Part shown: positions 51,846 to 60,086 of the stretch, in pieces | Layout: each line of letters begins with the position of its first letter | Position numbering within the stretch: position 1 is the first letter of the stretch | NCBI GenBank assembly: GCA_016708435.1 | Contig: JADJFV010000002.1 | Span: forward strand, 62,001 to 126,000 | Reading direction: 5' to 3' | Source of the DNA: Leptospiraceae bacterium | Lineage (GTDB): Bacteria > Spirochaetota > Leptospiria > Leptospirales > Leptospiraceae | DNA length: 64,000 nucleotides | Notes under the pieces: model-generated | Told to the model about the DNA's origin: nothing | What the model saw: only the letters and a program-made list of their open reading frames with translations | Database searches by the model: none | Made by a program: the position numbers and the translations under genes

Positions 51846-52712
51846 TTATCCCCTAAGTCCGGCTTGTCGTTGTAATTCAGCGGTTGTGGTTCCACCTTCG
51901 GGACTCCAACCTGGAGGTTTGAACATTACCTTGACAGCATTTATAAAAGAGCCAACTTGAAACATTTGCTTAAACATATTCCACCATTCTATATAAGCCA
52001 CTTTGATTGGATTGTAGCTGTCAATGTTCTTTACGAGACCATATTTAGGAATTTCTTCTTCTTTTTGAAAACTTCCGAAGGCTTTGTCCCAGATGATAAA
52101 TATACCAGCATAATTTTTATCTAGATACTTCAAGTCACTTCCATGATGAACGCGGTGGTGCGAAGGGGTATTCATCATTAGCTCCAAAAAGCCTAATGTC
52201 TTAACTTGCTCTGTATGAATGAAGAATTGGTAGATGAGGCTAATACCCTGTTGTGCGATCACCATGGCGGGAGGAAAACCTAAAAGTATAAGAGGAAACC
52301 AAAATACTGCATTGATCGATGAGCCTGTCCAAGTTTGTCTTACGGCAGTGGATAAATTGTAACTCTCTGAGGAATGATGCACTACATGAGATGCCCAAAA
52401 GAAGCGACTCTCATGACCTACTCTATGAAACCAATAATAGCAAAAGTCTTCTGCAAATAAAAGCACTAACCATGACCACCAAACCGGTTCAATTTTAAAA
52501 AATGCAAACTGTGAAACAAAAGTATATTCGGTAAAAACGACAGTAGCCGTTACTAAGTTAATCAATACACTTCCGACTCCCATTAGGATGCTCGTAAATG
52601 AATCCTTTATCTCAAATCGCTCTGGATTTTTTTTCTTTGCAATGATGTTTTCGATGAGAATGCAAATCGCAAACACAGGCACAAAGTAAACTGTTAAACT
52701 TAAAGGCTCCAT
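51846..52712 (-). CDS. Sterol desaturase/fatty acid hydroxylase superfamily protein
   Basis: This 288-residue integral membrane di-iron enzyme has several helices (VYFVPVFAICILIENII; LINLVTATVVFTEYTFV; WWSWLVLLFAEDFCYYW). The histidine clusters are complete: HRVGH (HxxxH), HVVHHSSE (HxxHH) and HHRVHHG (HxxHH). Members hydroxylate or desaturate lipids, and some bacterial ones are alkylglycerol- or carotenoid-like oxygenases. The substrate is unknown. ATG 52712 follows GAGAGGG. Confidence 0.88.
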   Translation of the reverse strand: MEPLSLTVYFVPVFAICILIENIIAKKKNPERFEIKDSFTSILMGVGSVLINLVTATVVFTEYTFVSQFAFFKIEPVWWSWLVLLFAEDFCYYWFHRVGHESRFFWASHVVHHSSESYNLSTAVRQTWTGSSINAVFWFPLILLGFPPAMVIAQQGISLIYQFFIHTEQVKTLGFLELMMNTPSHHRVHHGSDLKYLDKNYAGIFIIWDKAFGSFQKEEEIPKYGLVKNIDSYNPIKVAYIEWWNMFKQMFQVGSFINAVKVMFKPPGWSPEGGTTTAELQRQAGLRG

Positions 52713-52764
52713 TTTATTCCCTCTCTTGGAACGATTTTCAAATTATGGAAGTTTTTTTTCAAGA

Positions 52765-52782
52765 CTAAATCTTTCGATTTAG
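52765..52782 (+). promoter_or_regulatory. Small hairpin before ubiE
   Basis: CTAAATC (52765-52771), loop TTTC and GATTTAG (52776-52782) form a perfect 7-bp stem, 15 bases before the ubiE ATG and overlapping the approach to its weak TAGGAT ribosome site. It may tune translation or end a divergent transcript. Confidence 0.35.
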
Positions 52783-52797
52783 AATATAGGATAAATT

Positions 52798-53529
52798 ATG
52801 ACTGATTTTAAGATGCCGGAAGCAGAAGTAAAGGCAGAATTCGTCCGAACGAATTTTGATGTTATTGCTTCCAAGTATGATTTGTTCAATGACCTCAATA
52901 GTTTTTTTCTGCATAGGTATTGGAAAAATTCTATTGTCAATTTAATTCACAATTCTTTTCCCAAAAAATATTTAGACTGTCTTGATCTCTGTTGTGGAAC
53001 AGGAGATATTTCTATACGACTCACTGAAATGGAAAGTGTCCTTAAAGTTTATTCAGTAGATTTTTCTGAAAATATGCTGAATGTTGCAAAAGAAAGATTA
53101 AAAGGTGTTTCCAAATCCAAAGTTGAAATTGGTGATGCTACAAATTTAAATAATTATGCAGATGCAAGTTTCGATGTGGTTACAGTAGGTTTCGGACTTC
53201 GCAATGTGGATAATCTCCCTAAGGCGCTCTCAGAAATTTTTCGTGTCCTGAAGCCAGGTGGAATTTTTGTAAACCTAGATGTCGGAAAAGTAGAGAATCC
53301 AATCATTCGAGTATTTGCTGATTTTTATTTTTTTCAAATCGTGCCAATTATGGGTCACATGATTTGGGGTTCCAAAAATGACATGTTCGACTACTTACCA
53401 GTATCCTCACTGAGCTATCCCGACCAAGAAAATTTAAAAGCCATGATTGAAAAGGCAAAGTTCCAAAACGTTGACTTTAAAAATTTTGTATTTGGAAATG
53501 TAGCAATGCATTGGGGCAGAAAAGCTTAG
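52798..53529 (+). CDS. ubiE: Demethylmenaquinone methyltransferase (UbiE/MenG)
   Basis: This 243-residue SAM-dependent enzyme methylates demethylmenaquinone to menaquinone (or a ubiquinone precursor). FDVIASKYDLFNDLNSFFLH (about 18-37) is the UbiE N-terminal signature. LDLCCGTGDISIRL is motif I (SAM). VTVGFGLRNVDNLPKALSEI is the second family signature, and RVLKPGGIFVNLDVGKVENP the third. Length is normal. Menaquinone production fits the NDH-2 at 32224, which needs a quinone acceptor. It is monocistronic. Confidence 0.93.
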   Translation: MTDFKMPEAEVKAEFVRTNFDVIASKYDLFNDLNSFFLHRYWKNSIVNLIHNSFPKKYLDCLDLCCGTGDISIRLTEMESVLKVYSVDFSENMLNVAKERLKGVSKSKVEIGDATNLNNYADASFDVVTVGFGLRNVDNLPKALSEIFRVLKPGGIFVNLDVGKVENPIIRVFADFYFFQIVPIMGHMIWGSKNDMFDYLPVSSLSYPDQENLKAMIEKAKFQNVDFKNFVFGNVAMHWGRKA

Positions 53530-53582
53530 TTTAACTAGATCAATCTATTTGAATTTTAGTCAATAAATTTCAAAACAAATGG

Positions 53583-53610
53583 TTGACTGAATTGCCGATA
53601 CTATTATTAT
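53583..53610 (+). promoter_or_regulatory. Sigma-70-type promoter
   Basis: TTGACT at 53583-53588 and TATTAT at 53605-53610 are separated by 16 bases. An AAGGAG ribosome site (53625-53630) and the ATG at 53641 follow closely. It would drive the two-gene unit at 53641-54629. Confidence 0.55.
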
Positions 53611-53640
53611 ATCGAACCTGACAAAAGGAGATAACAATCT

Positions 53641-53847
53641 ATGTGGTTAAAATTAGGTGACACAGAAGTAATTAATCTAGACTTTGTATCTACGATTAAA
53701 AAGAATGCAAATAATCCAACGATCGAAATTATTTACCATGATTTAAATAATATTAAGTCTCTTCCTTTCAAGGGAAACGATGAAAGAGATAGAGCATTTA
53801 AAGCGATCATTGAGAATCTTGCTAGAATGAAATTATTTTTTGAGTAA
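53641..53847 (+). CDS. Small conserved-looking hypothetical protein
   Basis: This 68-residue soluble protein has a good ribosome site (AAGGAG). LKLGDTEVINLDFVSTIKKN and IEIIYHDLNNIKSLPFKGND form a beta-hairpin-rich start, followed by an amphipathic helix (RAFKAIIENLARMKLFF). No family was recognised. It is two bases from the nucleotidyltransferase-like gene, so the two are likely translated together. Confidence 0.6.
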   Translation: MWLKLGDTEVINLDFVSTIKKNANNPTIEIIYHDLNNIKSLPFKGNDERDRAFKAIIENLARMKLFFE

Positions 53848-53849
53848 AT

Positions 53850-54629
53850 ATGAACACAATTGATGAAACACTTCTCGGAGAAGTAAAAGAAAAACTCGAC
53901 CGAGTAAAATCCATTAACCCTTTTCAGTTAATCTTTTACGGTTCCAAATCACGCGGCGATGATAACGATCTCTCTGATTACAATTTCTATTTATTGGCGA
54001 GTCCAACAGATCAACTCAGAGCAAGTTTCATTCAAGAAATTTCAGAAGCATTAGACTTTATTGATACTAGCTCTGCTGTTAGCCTCGTAGCAGGTGATAT
54101 GGATTCTCTCTCCTTTCGAATGAGAATTTTTGAACCAACTGCTGTTCACCTTTGTGAATTAGGACAAAGTGCTTATGGAAAGGGGCAAATAGAAATTCTC
54201 CGCAAAGAGTGGGAGTCTATCAAGGACAAGGGGTTTCAGAGAAAAATAATTGTAAACTATCTAGACAATAGATGCAAGTTTTACAAAAGTATCAAATCAA
54301 AGAATACAAAAGAAGATATTTCTAGAATCGAAAAGATAATTTCTCTCAATCTACAAATGTGGATATTTAATAACATAACAGATATTACCCCCACCGAGAT
54401 TTGTTATATGGACATTCCTAATCGTCTCTATTCACTAGTTAAATTTCTCTACCAGGCAGAAGCAACTGATGATGTAAATCTACTCATCGACATCTACAAA
54501 GAAATTCACGAACTCAAACAAACAATTCGAATGACTCTCCCCTATTCCGAAGACAATCTGAGTCGAATCAAAGATTCAATTCAACTCATTCAAGGGTTGA
54601 GTAGTAATATAGTGAACCGCGCTTCTTAG
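53850..54629 (+). CDS. Nucleotidyltransferase-fold protein with altered active site
   Basis: This 259-residue protein has an N-terminal minimal nucleotidyltransferase domain: LIFYGSKSRGDDNDLSDYNF (about 27-46). The family core is GSxxRGxxxxxSDxD. Here the second metal-binding aspartate is asparagine (D43-Y44-N45), so catalysis may be lost or changed. The remainder is helical, with DNRCKFYKSI and IYKEIHELKQTIRMTLPYS resembling HEPN-type helices. The Nt-HEPN combination is typical of MNT/HEPN toxin-antitoxin pairs, here possibly in one chain, but this is inference. Its end overlaps the convergent lipoprotein gene. Confidence 0.7.
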   Translation: MNTIDETLLGEVKEKLDRVKSINPFQLIFYGSKSRGDDNDLSDYNFYLLASPTDQLRASFIQEISEALDFIDTSSAVSLVAGDMDSLSFRMRIFEPTAVHLCELGQSAYGKGQIEILRKEWESIKDKGFQRKIIVNYLDNRCKFYKSIKSKNTKEDISRIEKIISLNLQMWIFNNITDITPTEICYMDIPNRLYSLVKFLYQAEATDDVNLLIDIYKEIHELKQTIRMTLPYSEDNLSRIKDSIQLIQGLSSNIVNRAS

Positions 54630-56764
54630 TCTTGGTTATAGAGCGCTTCTACTTGTATAGCCGTTAACGCACGGTTATATACTCTCACATCATCAATGTC
54701 ACCGTCGAAGTAATTTCCAGAAGCATCATTTCCGACCGAAAAGCCTGTGCTACTTGTAAGAGTTCCTGTTTTAGGTTGAAAATCCCACTCCTCTCCATTC
54801 AAATAGAGTCGCATATTAGCGCCGTCATAGACTGCCGTAACCAAATTCCATTCATCAATGAAATCGACTGGATCAATGACTAAATCCAAATCTAAAACCC
54901 CACCACTACTTGTATTCACGGTAAAGCGTAAGGTTACATCATCCAAGAACATCAATTGGAACTCTGGCACTGCCCCTCGTTTAAGAATAGAATAGGAAGG
55001 GTTTGATAAATCTGCAGGTGAGACCCAAGCAGAAAAAGATGCAGCAGATCCAAGAGCAAAGGAGAAAGTATTCGTAACCTCATCACTTCCTCCATCAAAA
55101 TTAAACGCTTTGTCAGTTACTCCCCATAAATCGTAAGTTAAGGATAAAGCCACACTTCTTCCTACTTTAGTTCCATTGCGCGAATTTCCACTCGAGTCTG
55201 TTGTGTTTCCAGTGAACGCCCAAAAGAGTTGAAGGTTTGTGCTTAAATCTACTCCCGTCCCATCAAGGGTAACTGTATACGGACTGTAAGCAGTATCATT
55301 ACTTGCCATCGTCATTATTTTAGAAAAGGTTGTGGCAGAGCTAGGAACGAACTTCACAGCGAAATAAGTAGCATCTCCCGATGCAACAACTGCATCTGGT
55401 TGCTCGACAACTGTAAATTGAGAGCCAGAAAAAGTAAACGGAAGTGTAAGCTTTAGATCAGAACCACCACCATTTATGATAGCAAAATATCTAGTGCTAG
55501 AAGTTCCGCCCGTTCCAAACCCAACGCCTCCATGATCATACGAATCACCAATATCAACAAAGTCTTCATTATCATTAAATAACCACATTTCGGGTGGAGA
55601 GCCTGGCACTATTGTTAAGTTACATGCTGCCTCCAAAGAATCTGACTCACAAAAAAGTTCATCATCCGCGGTTGCTGCCACATCGGAATTAACACTATCA
55701 TATTCTGTTTGTGCTGCCTTAAAATCCTTTTTGAGAAAATCATCGGCTGCCTGTTTGCTTGCCACAACTCCACCAAAGTCAGTTGTAGACATGGTAGCAA
55801 TCTTACCAGTAGCATCGTCTACTTTCTTTCCATCAAAGCGACCATCCGAGAAGTCTTCTTCCATAAAGTTAATGACTTTCTCCAAATCAGTGGATGTAGT
55901 GCTCCCATTAGCCACTCCTCCTCCAAGTTTATCTGCGGTTATTAGAACACTGCCAAGCTTTAGCGCATAAGAAGGATTGCTCGGATCAGTTTGGTCTAAA
56001 GAAAAACTAGTCTTATCTCTTTTTGGAAAAAAGGCATTTTCCACATCTTCATTTGCTTTATCGAGCAAAGTGGTAGCTGTGTTATTGGCAAACTCAACTC
56101 TATTATTATCTGCTGCGGCTCTTCCAAATGCTTTTCGGATTCCTAAAAAGACTCGACTTCGAGATGAAGGATTTATTGCGCTTAACGCTGAAAATCTTCT
56201 CGCTGCTAGACGTGTATAAGGGGTCACATTTGCAGTTCTGCTCGTTGCGCTTCCTGTAGGCTCGTTTATAATTGCCATAAGGCTATTCCCACCAGACCAA
56301 GGCTTAGGTGTATTTGTTTTAGTAACAGGAGAGAATACTTCTATCTGAGTTCCATCTGCTGGAACAACTACAACGCAAACAGTTGTGCCTGTTTTGTCGA
56401 AGGTAATACTGTATTTACCATTTGAATCAGAAACTGCCATAGAAATCGGAGTTCCATTAAGGGAGCCATCGTCTTTCACACATTGACCATTTGCAGGAGT
56501 TGCGAATACATTTACTTTGGCGTTAGTAATTGAGCCAGGTCCTTTTACACTGCCATTTAAGACGACCTTGTTTGAGTTGCCAGAGCCACCACTGCTTCCA
56601 AGACCCCCTGCACCTCCCAGTAATCCGCTAGCCGCTAAGCGCACATAGCGACCAGTCAACAAAGCCAACTCGGAAGCATCATTCTTGCCAGACTTTTGAT
56701 TGCATGACAAAAATTCTATGAATATCGTAAACATCAAAAAAGAAAGAACTCTTCTGCTTTTCAT
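54626..56764 (-). CDS. Large surface lipoprotein with C-terminal LamG-like domain
   Basis: This 712-residue lipoprotein has a leader ending in FLSC (cysteine near residue 21). A Gly/Ser-rich linker is followed by a carboxypeptidase-like beta domain (about 70-150; VKGPGSITNAKVNVFATP) and a helical region (about 165-380). Next come an ASPM/Hydin-like 'choice-of-anchor' Ig domain (about 415-500; FAIINGGGSDLKLTLPFTF; FVPSSATTFSKIMTM) and a LamG/concanavalin domain (about 515-705; FNFDGGSDEVTN; WNLVTAVYDGANMRLYLNG; DIDDVRVYNRAL). Such proteins often bind glycans or matrix proteins. ATG 56764 follows GTGGAG. Confidence 0.82.
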   Translation of the reverse strand: MKSRRVLSFLMFTIFIEFLSCNQKSGKNDASELALLTGRYVRLAASGLLGGAGGLGSSGGSGNSNKVVLNGSVKGPGSITNAKVNVFATPANGQCVKDDGSLNGTPISMAVSDSNGKYSITFDKTGTTVCVVVVPADGTQIEVFSPVTKTNTPKPWSGGNSLMAIINEPTGSATSRTANVTPYTRLAARRFSALSAINPSSRSRVFLGIRKAFGRAAADNNRVEFANNTATTLLDKANEDVENAFFPKRDKTSFSLDQTDPSNPSYALKLGSVLITADKLGGGVANGSTTSTDLEKVINFMEEDFSDGRFDGKKVDDATGKIATMSTTDFGGVVASKQAADDFLKKDFKAAQTEYDSVNSDVAATADDELFCESDSLEAACNLTIVPGSPPEMWLFNDNEDFVDIGDSYDHGGVGFGTGGTSSTRYFAIINGGGSDLKLTLPFTFSGSQFTVVEQPDAVVASGDATYFAVKFVPSSATTFSKIMTMASNDTAYSPYTVTLDGTGVDLSTNLQLFWAFTGNTTDSSGNSRNGTKVGRSVALSLTYDLWGVTDKAFNFDGGSDEVTNTFSFALGSAASFSAWVSPADLSNPSYSILKRGAVPEFQLMFLDDVTLRFTVNTSSGGVLDLDLVIDPVDFIDEWNLVTAVYDGANMRLYLNGEEWDFQPKTGTLTSSTGFSVGNDASGNYFDGDIDDVRVYNRALTAIQVEALYNQD

Positions 56765-57004
56765 TTTTTACTCCACTAGGTCAGTCTTCAATTAGCAGTT
56801 CTAAAGGTATTATACTGCAATTTTGATACCGAAATGAATCTATTTCGCCTAACTTTTGAATGCTTCTGGAAAATTTTTTCATTATTTTCAAAAAAACAAA
56901 CAATCATTTATTAGAGCAGCTATGTTTCCAGAAGATTCATTTTTTTCAAGTAGAATAAATTATTAACGGCTAAAACGCTGTCATACTCACGATATTTACC
57001 GATA

Positions 57005-59206
57005 TTACTTATGCTTTCGAGTAAATACACCGTCCCACCCTTCACCAGGAGGAGAACTCTTGTAGTATTCACAACGATCAATTAACATTTCCGCTGATTT
57101 GTCTTTACTTCCACGAGTTTCTTCGGACTGTTTAAAAAGCTCTATCGCGCGATCCCATTGTTGCGCTCGGTAAAAGGAAAAAGCTTCTTCGTAAATTTTA
57201 GCAGATTCTCTTCTTTTAACACTTTCCTCTCCTTTAACGGCAATTAGTTCAAAGAGCTGAACTGGTTCATTCTTTCCTTTTACTCGAACTATATCCAATT
57301 TTCTAGTAAAGAATTTTTCTTTGATTTTTTCGTTTGTAAATTCACTAATTAGAATATTTACACCATAATCTTTGCCGGCTGCTTCCAATCGTGCCGCCAA
57401 ATTAACAGTATCCCCCATCATAGTATAAGAGGCTAATGCGTCTGTGCCCATGAATCCCACTTTGGCAAGACCAGTATTCAATCCAATCCTCACATCCATT
57501 TCTTGGGCATCTTTGCAATAAAGTTTATTTTCTGTCCAGTATGCTCTTAATTCTTTTAGTTTTTCTATCATCTCAAGTGAGGCACTTGCTGATTCAATAA
57601 AATGTTCCTCGCTATTGATTGGTGCGCCAAAAATTCCAACCACAGCATCCCCAATATACTTATCTAGCGTCCCATGATTTTTTTTGAGGATAAGAGTCAT
57701 TGCACCTAAGTATTCATTCAAGAGGGCAGCTAAATCCGCAGAACTCAATTGCTCACTGATAGTAGAGAATCCAGCGACATCAGAGAAAAATGCTGTTATC
57801 TGCCTTTCTCCTCCCTTCTTCAGAGCTTCCAAGTCATTTAATGCTTCACTGACAATGGAAGGGTCAACCATGTTAGAAAGAACCTTACTGTATTTTCTTC
57901 TTTCTGCACCTTCGGTAAATGATAAATAACCTAGTGAGCCAAGAAAGGCAATTGGATAAGCCGTCCAAAAGCCAGCTAAAGGCAAATGTATATCAAGCTT
58001 AAATGCAAAGAGGGCTAATAGACTATAACCAATAAAAATTGCAACTGGAACTAAAACCCTCAAAGCCATTTGTTGAAAGAAAAAAGAAAAGAATACGCAG
58101 GTAGGAATTGTGACTAGAAGCAAAATAGCATTAACCCACGTTGGAGATAACTTTAAAAAATGCTTCTCATATAAATTGGATAAAGCTACCGCGTGCAGAA
58201 TAAATCCAGGCATTTTTCCGTAAGGCGTTACCTTATCATCGAATGTTGCCGCAGCAGATGTCCCAACAATGATCGTTCGACCTTGAAAGTCTTCGGGATT
58301 CGCATCTAGACTTTTCAAATTTGTCTCACCGTTTAAAACGCGCTCATAAGATTCAATCATTGCCCAAACGGGTAATCGGGTAATGTGATTCATTTCATCT
58401 GGAGAATAATAATGAAGTCGCATTCTTCCACTTTCAAGAGGAACCTTCGCTGTATCCTCTTTCGACTTAATGGTTAAATAATTTCCATCCGTATCAAGAC
58501 TTTCAATTGGTTTAATGGAATCATACCCTTTTAGAGGAAGTACGGGTAAATAAATATCTTCATATTTGAAGAGGAGAGCCATTCGGCGAGAAACCCCATC
58601 TAAATCAGAACCATAGGTAACAGAGTGCAAGTGATTGATGCGACTCATAATCTCTTCTGTAGGATAGGTGAAAATATTATACTTTTTCAGTTGAAGCTTA
58701 TCTTCATTTGCCACATGAAAGGAAAGATTTCTTAAAACTGCATGTGTGTCAGTTGGAATCGCTTCTGCTTTGATATTCTCTTTTTCTTCATAGCGAAACT
58801 GAACTGCATGTGAAATTGGAATTCCTGCCTTCTCTAATTGTCCTGAAACCTCACCAAGAATTCTATCTTGTGATTCCTCCGACCTCTCTAAGAAAAGTAT
58901 ATCAAATAGAACCATGCTCGGTCCACCCATAGAAAGAAATTCAAGAATTGGTTTGTATGCTCCTCTTCTCCAAGGCCATCTTCCAAATTCCCTTTTATTT
59001 CCTAGCTTCTTAAAGGTATCTTCATCAAAATCAATTAGAATGATTTTGTCTGAAAATTTGTGGTTAGGGTTAAAGTATTGGTGGCGAAAATCAATTAAGC
59101 TATTCTCCAATCTATCGGTAATCCCGCTTAGACTTAGTAACAATAATAACAATAAAGGAACAGTAGATAGGATGAAGAACCAAAGGATTTTTTTCTTGTC
59201 TTTCAT
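57005..59206 (-). CDS. CHASE2-domain adenylate/guanylate cyclase
   Basis: This is a 733-residue protein from ATG 59206, preceded by GAGG; an in-frame TTG at 59218 is not used. An N-terminal helix is followed by an extracytoplasmic CHASE2 domain (about 40-335; IILIDFDEDTFKKLG; FGRWPWRRGAYKPIL; IIVGTSAAATFDD). Three helices (about 345-430) lead to a class III cyclase domain (about 465-640) with FFSDVAGFSTISEQL, LDKYIGDAVVGIFGAP and MMGDTVNLAARLEAAG. Metal aspartates and the GDTVN motif are intact. A short TPR-like helix ends the protein (FYRAQQWDRAIELFKQ). It makes cAMP or cGMP in response to an external signal. Confidence 0.9.
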   Translation of the reverse strand: MKDKKKILWFFILSTVPLLLLLLLSLSGITDRLENSLIDFRHQYFNPNHKFSDKIILIDFDEDTFKKLGNKREFGRWPWRRGAYKPILEFLSMGGPSMVLFDILFLERSEESQDRILGEVSGQLEKAGIPISHAVQFRYEEKENIKAEAIPTDTHAVLRNLSFHVANEDKLQLKKYNIFTYPTEEIMSRINHLHSVTYGSDLDGVSRRMALLFKYEDIYLPVLPLKGYDSIKPIESLDTDGNYLTIKSKEDTAKVPLESGRMRLHYYSPDEMNHITRLPVWAMIESYERVLNGETNLKSLDANPEDFQGRTIIVGTSAAATFDDKVTPYGKMPGFILHAVALSNLYEKHFLKLSPTWVNAILLLVTIPTCVFFSFFFQQMALRVLVPVAIFIGYSLLALFAFKLDIHLPLAGFWTAYPIAFLGSLGYLSFTEGAERRKYSKVLSNMVDPSIVSEALNDLEALKKGGERQITAFFSDVAGFSTISEQLSSADLAALLNEYLGAMTLILKKNHGTLDKYIGDAVVGIFGAPINSEEHFIESASASLEMIEKLKELRAYWTENKLYCKDAQEMDVRIGLNTGLAKVGFMGTDALASYTMMGDTVNLAARLEAAGKDYGVNILISEFTNEKIKEKFFTRKLDIVRVKGKNEPVQLFELIAVKGEESVKRRESAKIYEEAFSFYRAQQWDRAIELFKQSEETRGSKDKSAEMLIDRCEYYKSSPPGEGWDGVFTRKHK

Positions 59207-59404
59207 GAATAGCCTCAACGCAAAATAGGAGTTAGCAACAAACTATGTAAAGGAATGATTAATTCAAGCAGAAAAAACCATAAAAGATAACCACCGATAA
59301 AAGAACGAGAAAAAGTAATATGGATTCAAACTAATTTGTTAATATTCAAAAACTATAGTATATTTTTTCGGTGTTCATCGTCTTCATCGGTGGCATTATT
59401 CAAA

Positions 59405-59433
59405 TTGACAAAAGTATACTTGCCTATATACTT
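59405..59433 (+). promoter_or_regulatory. Promoter with overlapping operator for VapBC-type module
   Basis: TTGACA (59405-59410) is a consensus -35 and TATACT (59427-59432) a near-consensus -10, with 16 bases between. The inverted repeat AAGTATA (59412-59418) and TATACTT (59427-59433) overlaps the spacer and the -10. An antitoxin bound there would block transcription, so this is a likely autoregulated TA promoter. Confidence 0.65.
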
Positions 59434-59452
59434 GTTATTTAAAAAGGAGACT

Positions 59453-59689
59453 ATGAATATGCCTCAATTATCACTTTATGTAAATAGTAATACTCTGAAG
59501 AAAGTAGAATCCGCAGCTAAACGAGAAAATATTTCCATTTCCCAATGGGTTAGAGTTAAAATTGAAAAGTCTATTGAGAAGACTTGGGCTGAGGATTACT
59601 TTTCACTCTTTGGTTCCATCTCCGATGAGACATTTCAAGCCCCAGTCAAGCTCGATTTCAAAAAAGATAGCAAGAGAAGTAAACTTTGA
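59453..59689 (+). CDS. Ribbon-helix-helix-like antitoxin (VapB-type)
   Basis: This is a 78-residue protein from ATG 59453, with AAGGAGA just upstream; an ORF beginning at 59336 would run through the promoter. QLSLYVNSNTLKKVESAAKR and ENISISQWVRVKIEKSIEKT form a ribbon-helix-helix pattern for DNA binding. The C-terminal EDYFSLFGSISDETFQAP is the usual toxin-binding tail. The stop overlaps the toxin start (TTGA). A palindromic operator lies in its promoter. Confidence 0.85.
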   Translation: MNMPQLSLYVNSNTLKKVESAAKRENISISQWVRVKIEKSIEKTWAEDYFSLFGSISDETFQAPVKLDFKKDSKRSKL

Positions 59690-60084
59690 ATTTTTTCCTA
59701 GATACAAATATCTGCATCTATTTCTTGAAAGGCAAGAAAGAAGAAATAAGCAAGAATCTTAAAAGAATAAAGCCAGAACAAGTTAAAATTCCATCCATAG
59801 TAAAAGCAGAGCTACTACTTGGCGCTGCTAAAAGCCAAAATTCGAAAAAGAACAAAGACCTCATTTTACGTTTTCTAGAACCATTTGAGATTATCCCCTT
59901 CGGAGATACCGAAGCAGAAATTTATTCTGAGATTCGAAGTGATCTAGAAAAAAAAGGAAAACCAATCGGACCAAATGATTTATTGATTGCAGCAACCGTA
60001 ATCAGCGGCAACGGCACATTAATCACAAACAACGTAAATGAATTCAAGCGTGTTCCTTCTCTCAAAGTTGAAAATTGGGAATAG
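59686..60084 (+). CDS. vapC: VapC-family PIN toxin
   Basis: This 132-residue PIN ribonuclease starts at TTG 59686, overlapping the antitoxin stop. FFLDTNICIYFLKG supplies the first acid (D6) and PSIVKAELLLGAAKS the second. GPNDLLIAATVISGNGTLIT and NNVNEFKRVPSLKVENW complete the classical VapC core, with the usual IGPNDLLIAA motif. It probably cleaves tRNA or rRNA when free. Fully intact, unlike the toxin at 2208. Confidence 0.92.
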   Translation: MNFFLDTNICIYFLKGKKEEISKNLKRIKPEQVKIPSIVKAELLLGAAKSQNSKKNKDLILRFLEPFEIIPFGDTEAEIYSEIRSDLEKKGKPIGPNDLLIAATVISGNGTLITNNVNEFKRVPSLKVENWE

Positions 60085-60086
60085 CT

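Noticed and set aside
56863..56934. Inverted repeat CTTCTGGAA / TTCCAGAAG in the 56765-57004 gap
   Set aside because: The arms are short, the loop exceeds 50 bases and an insertion breaks the extension; chance similarity is likely in AT-rich DNA.
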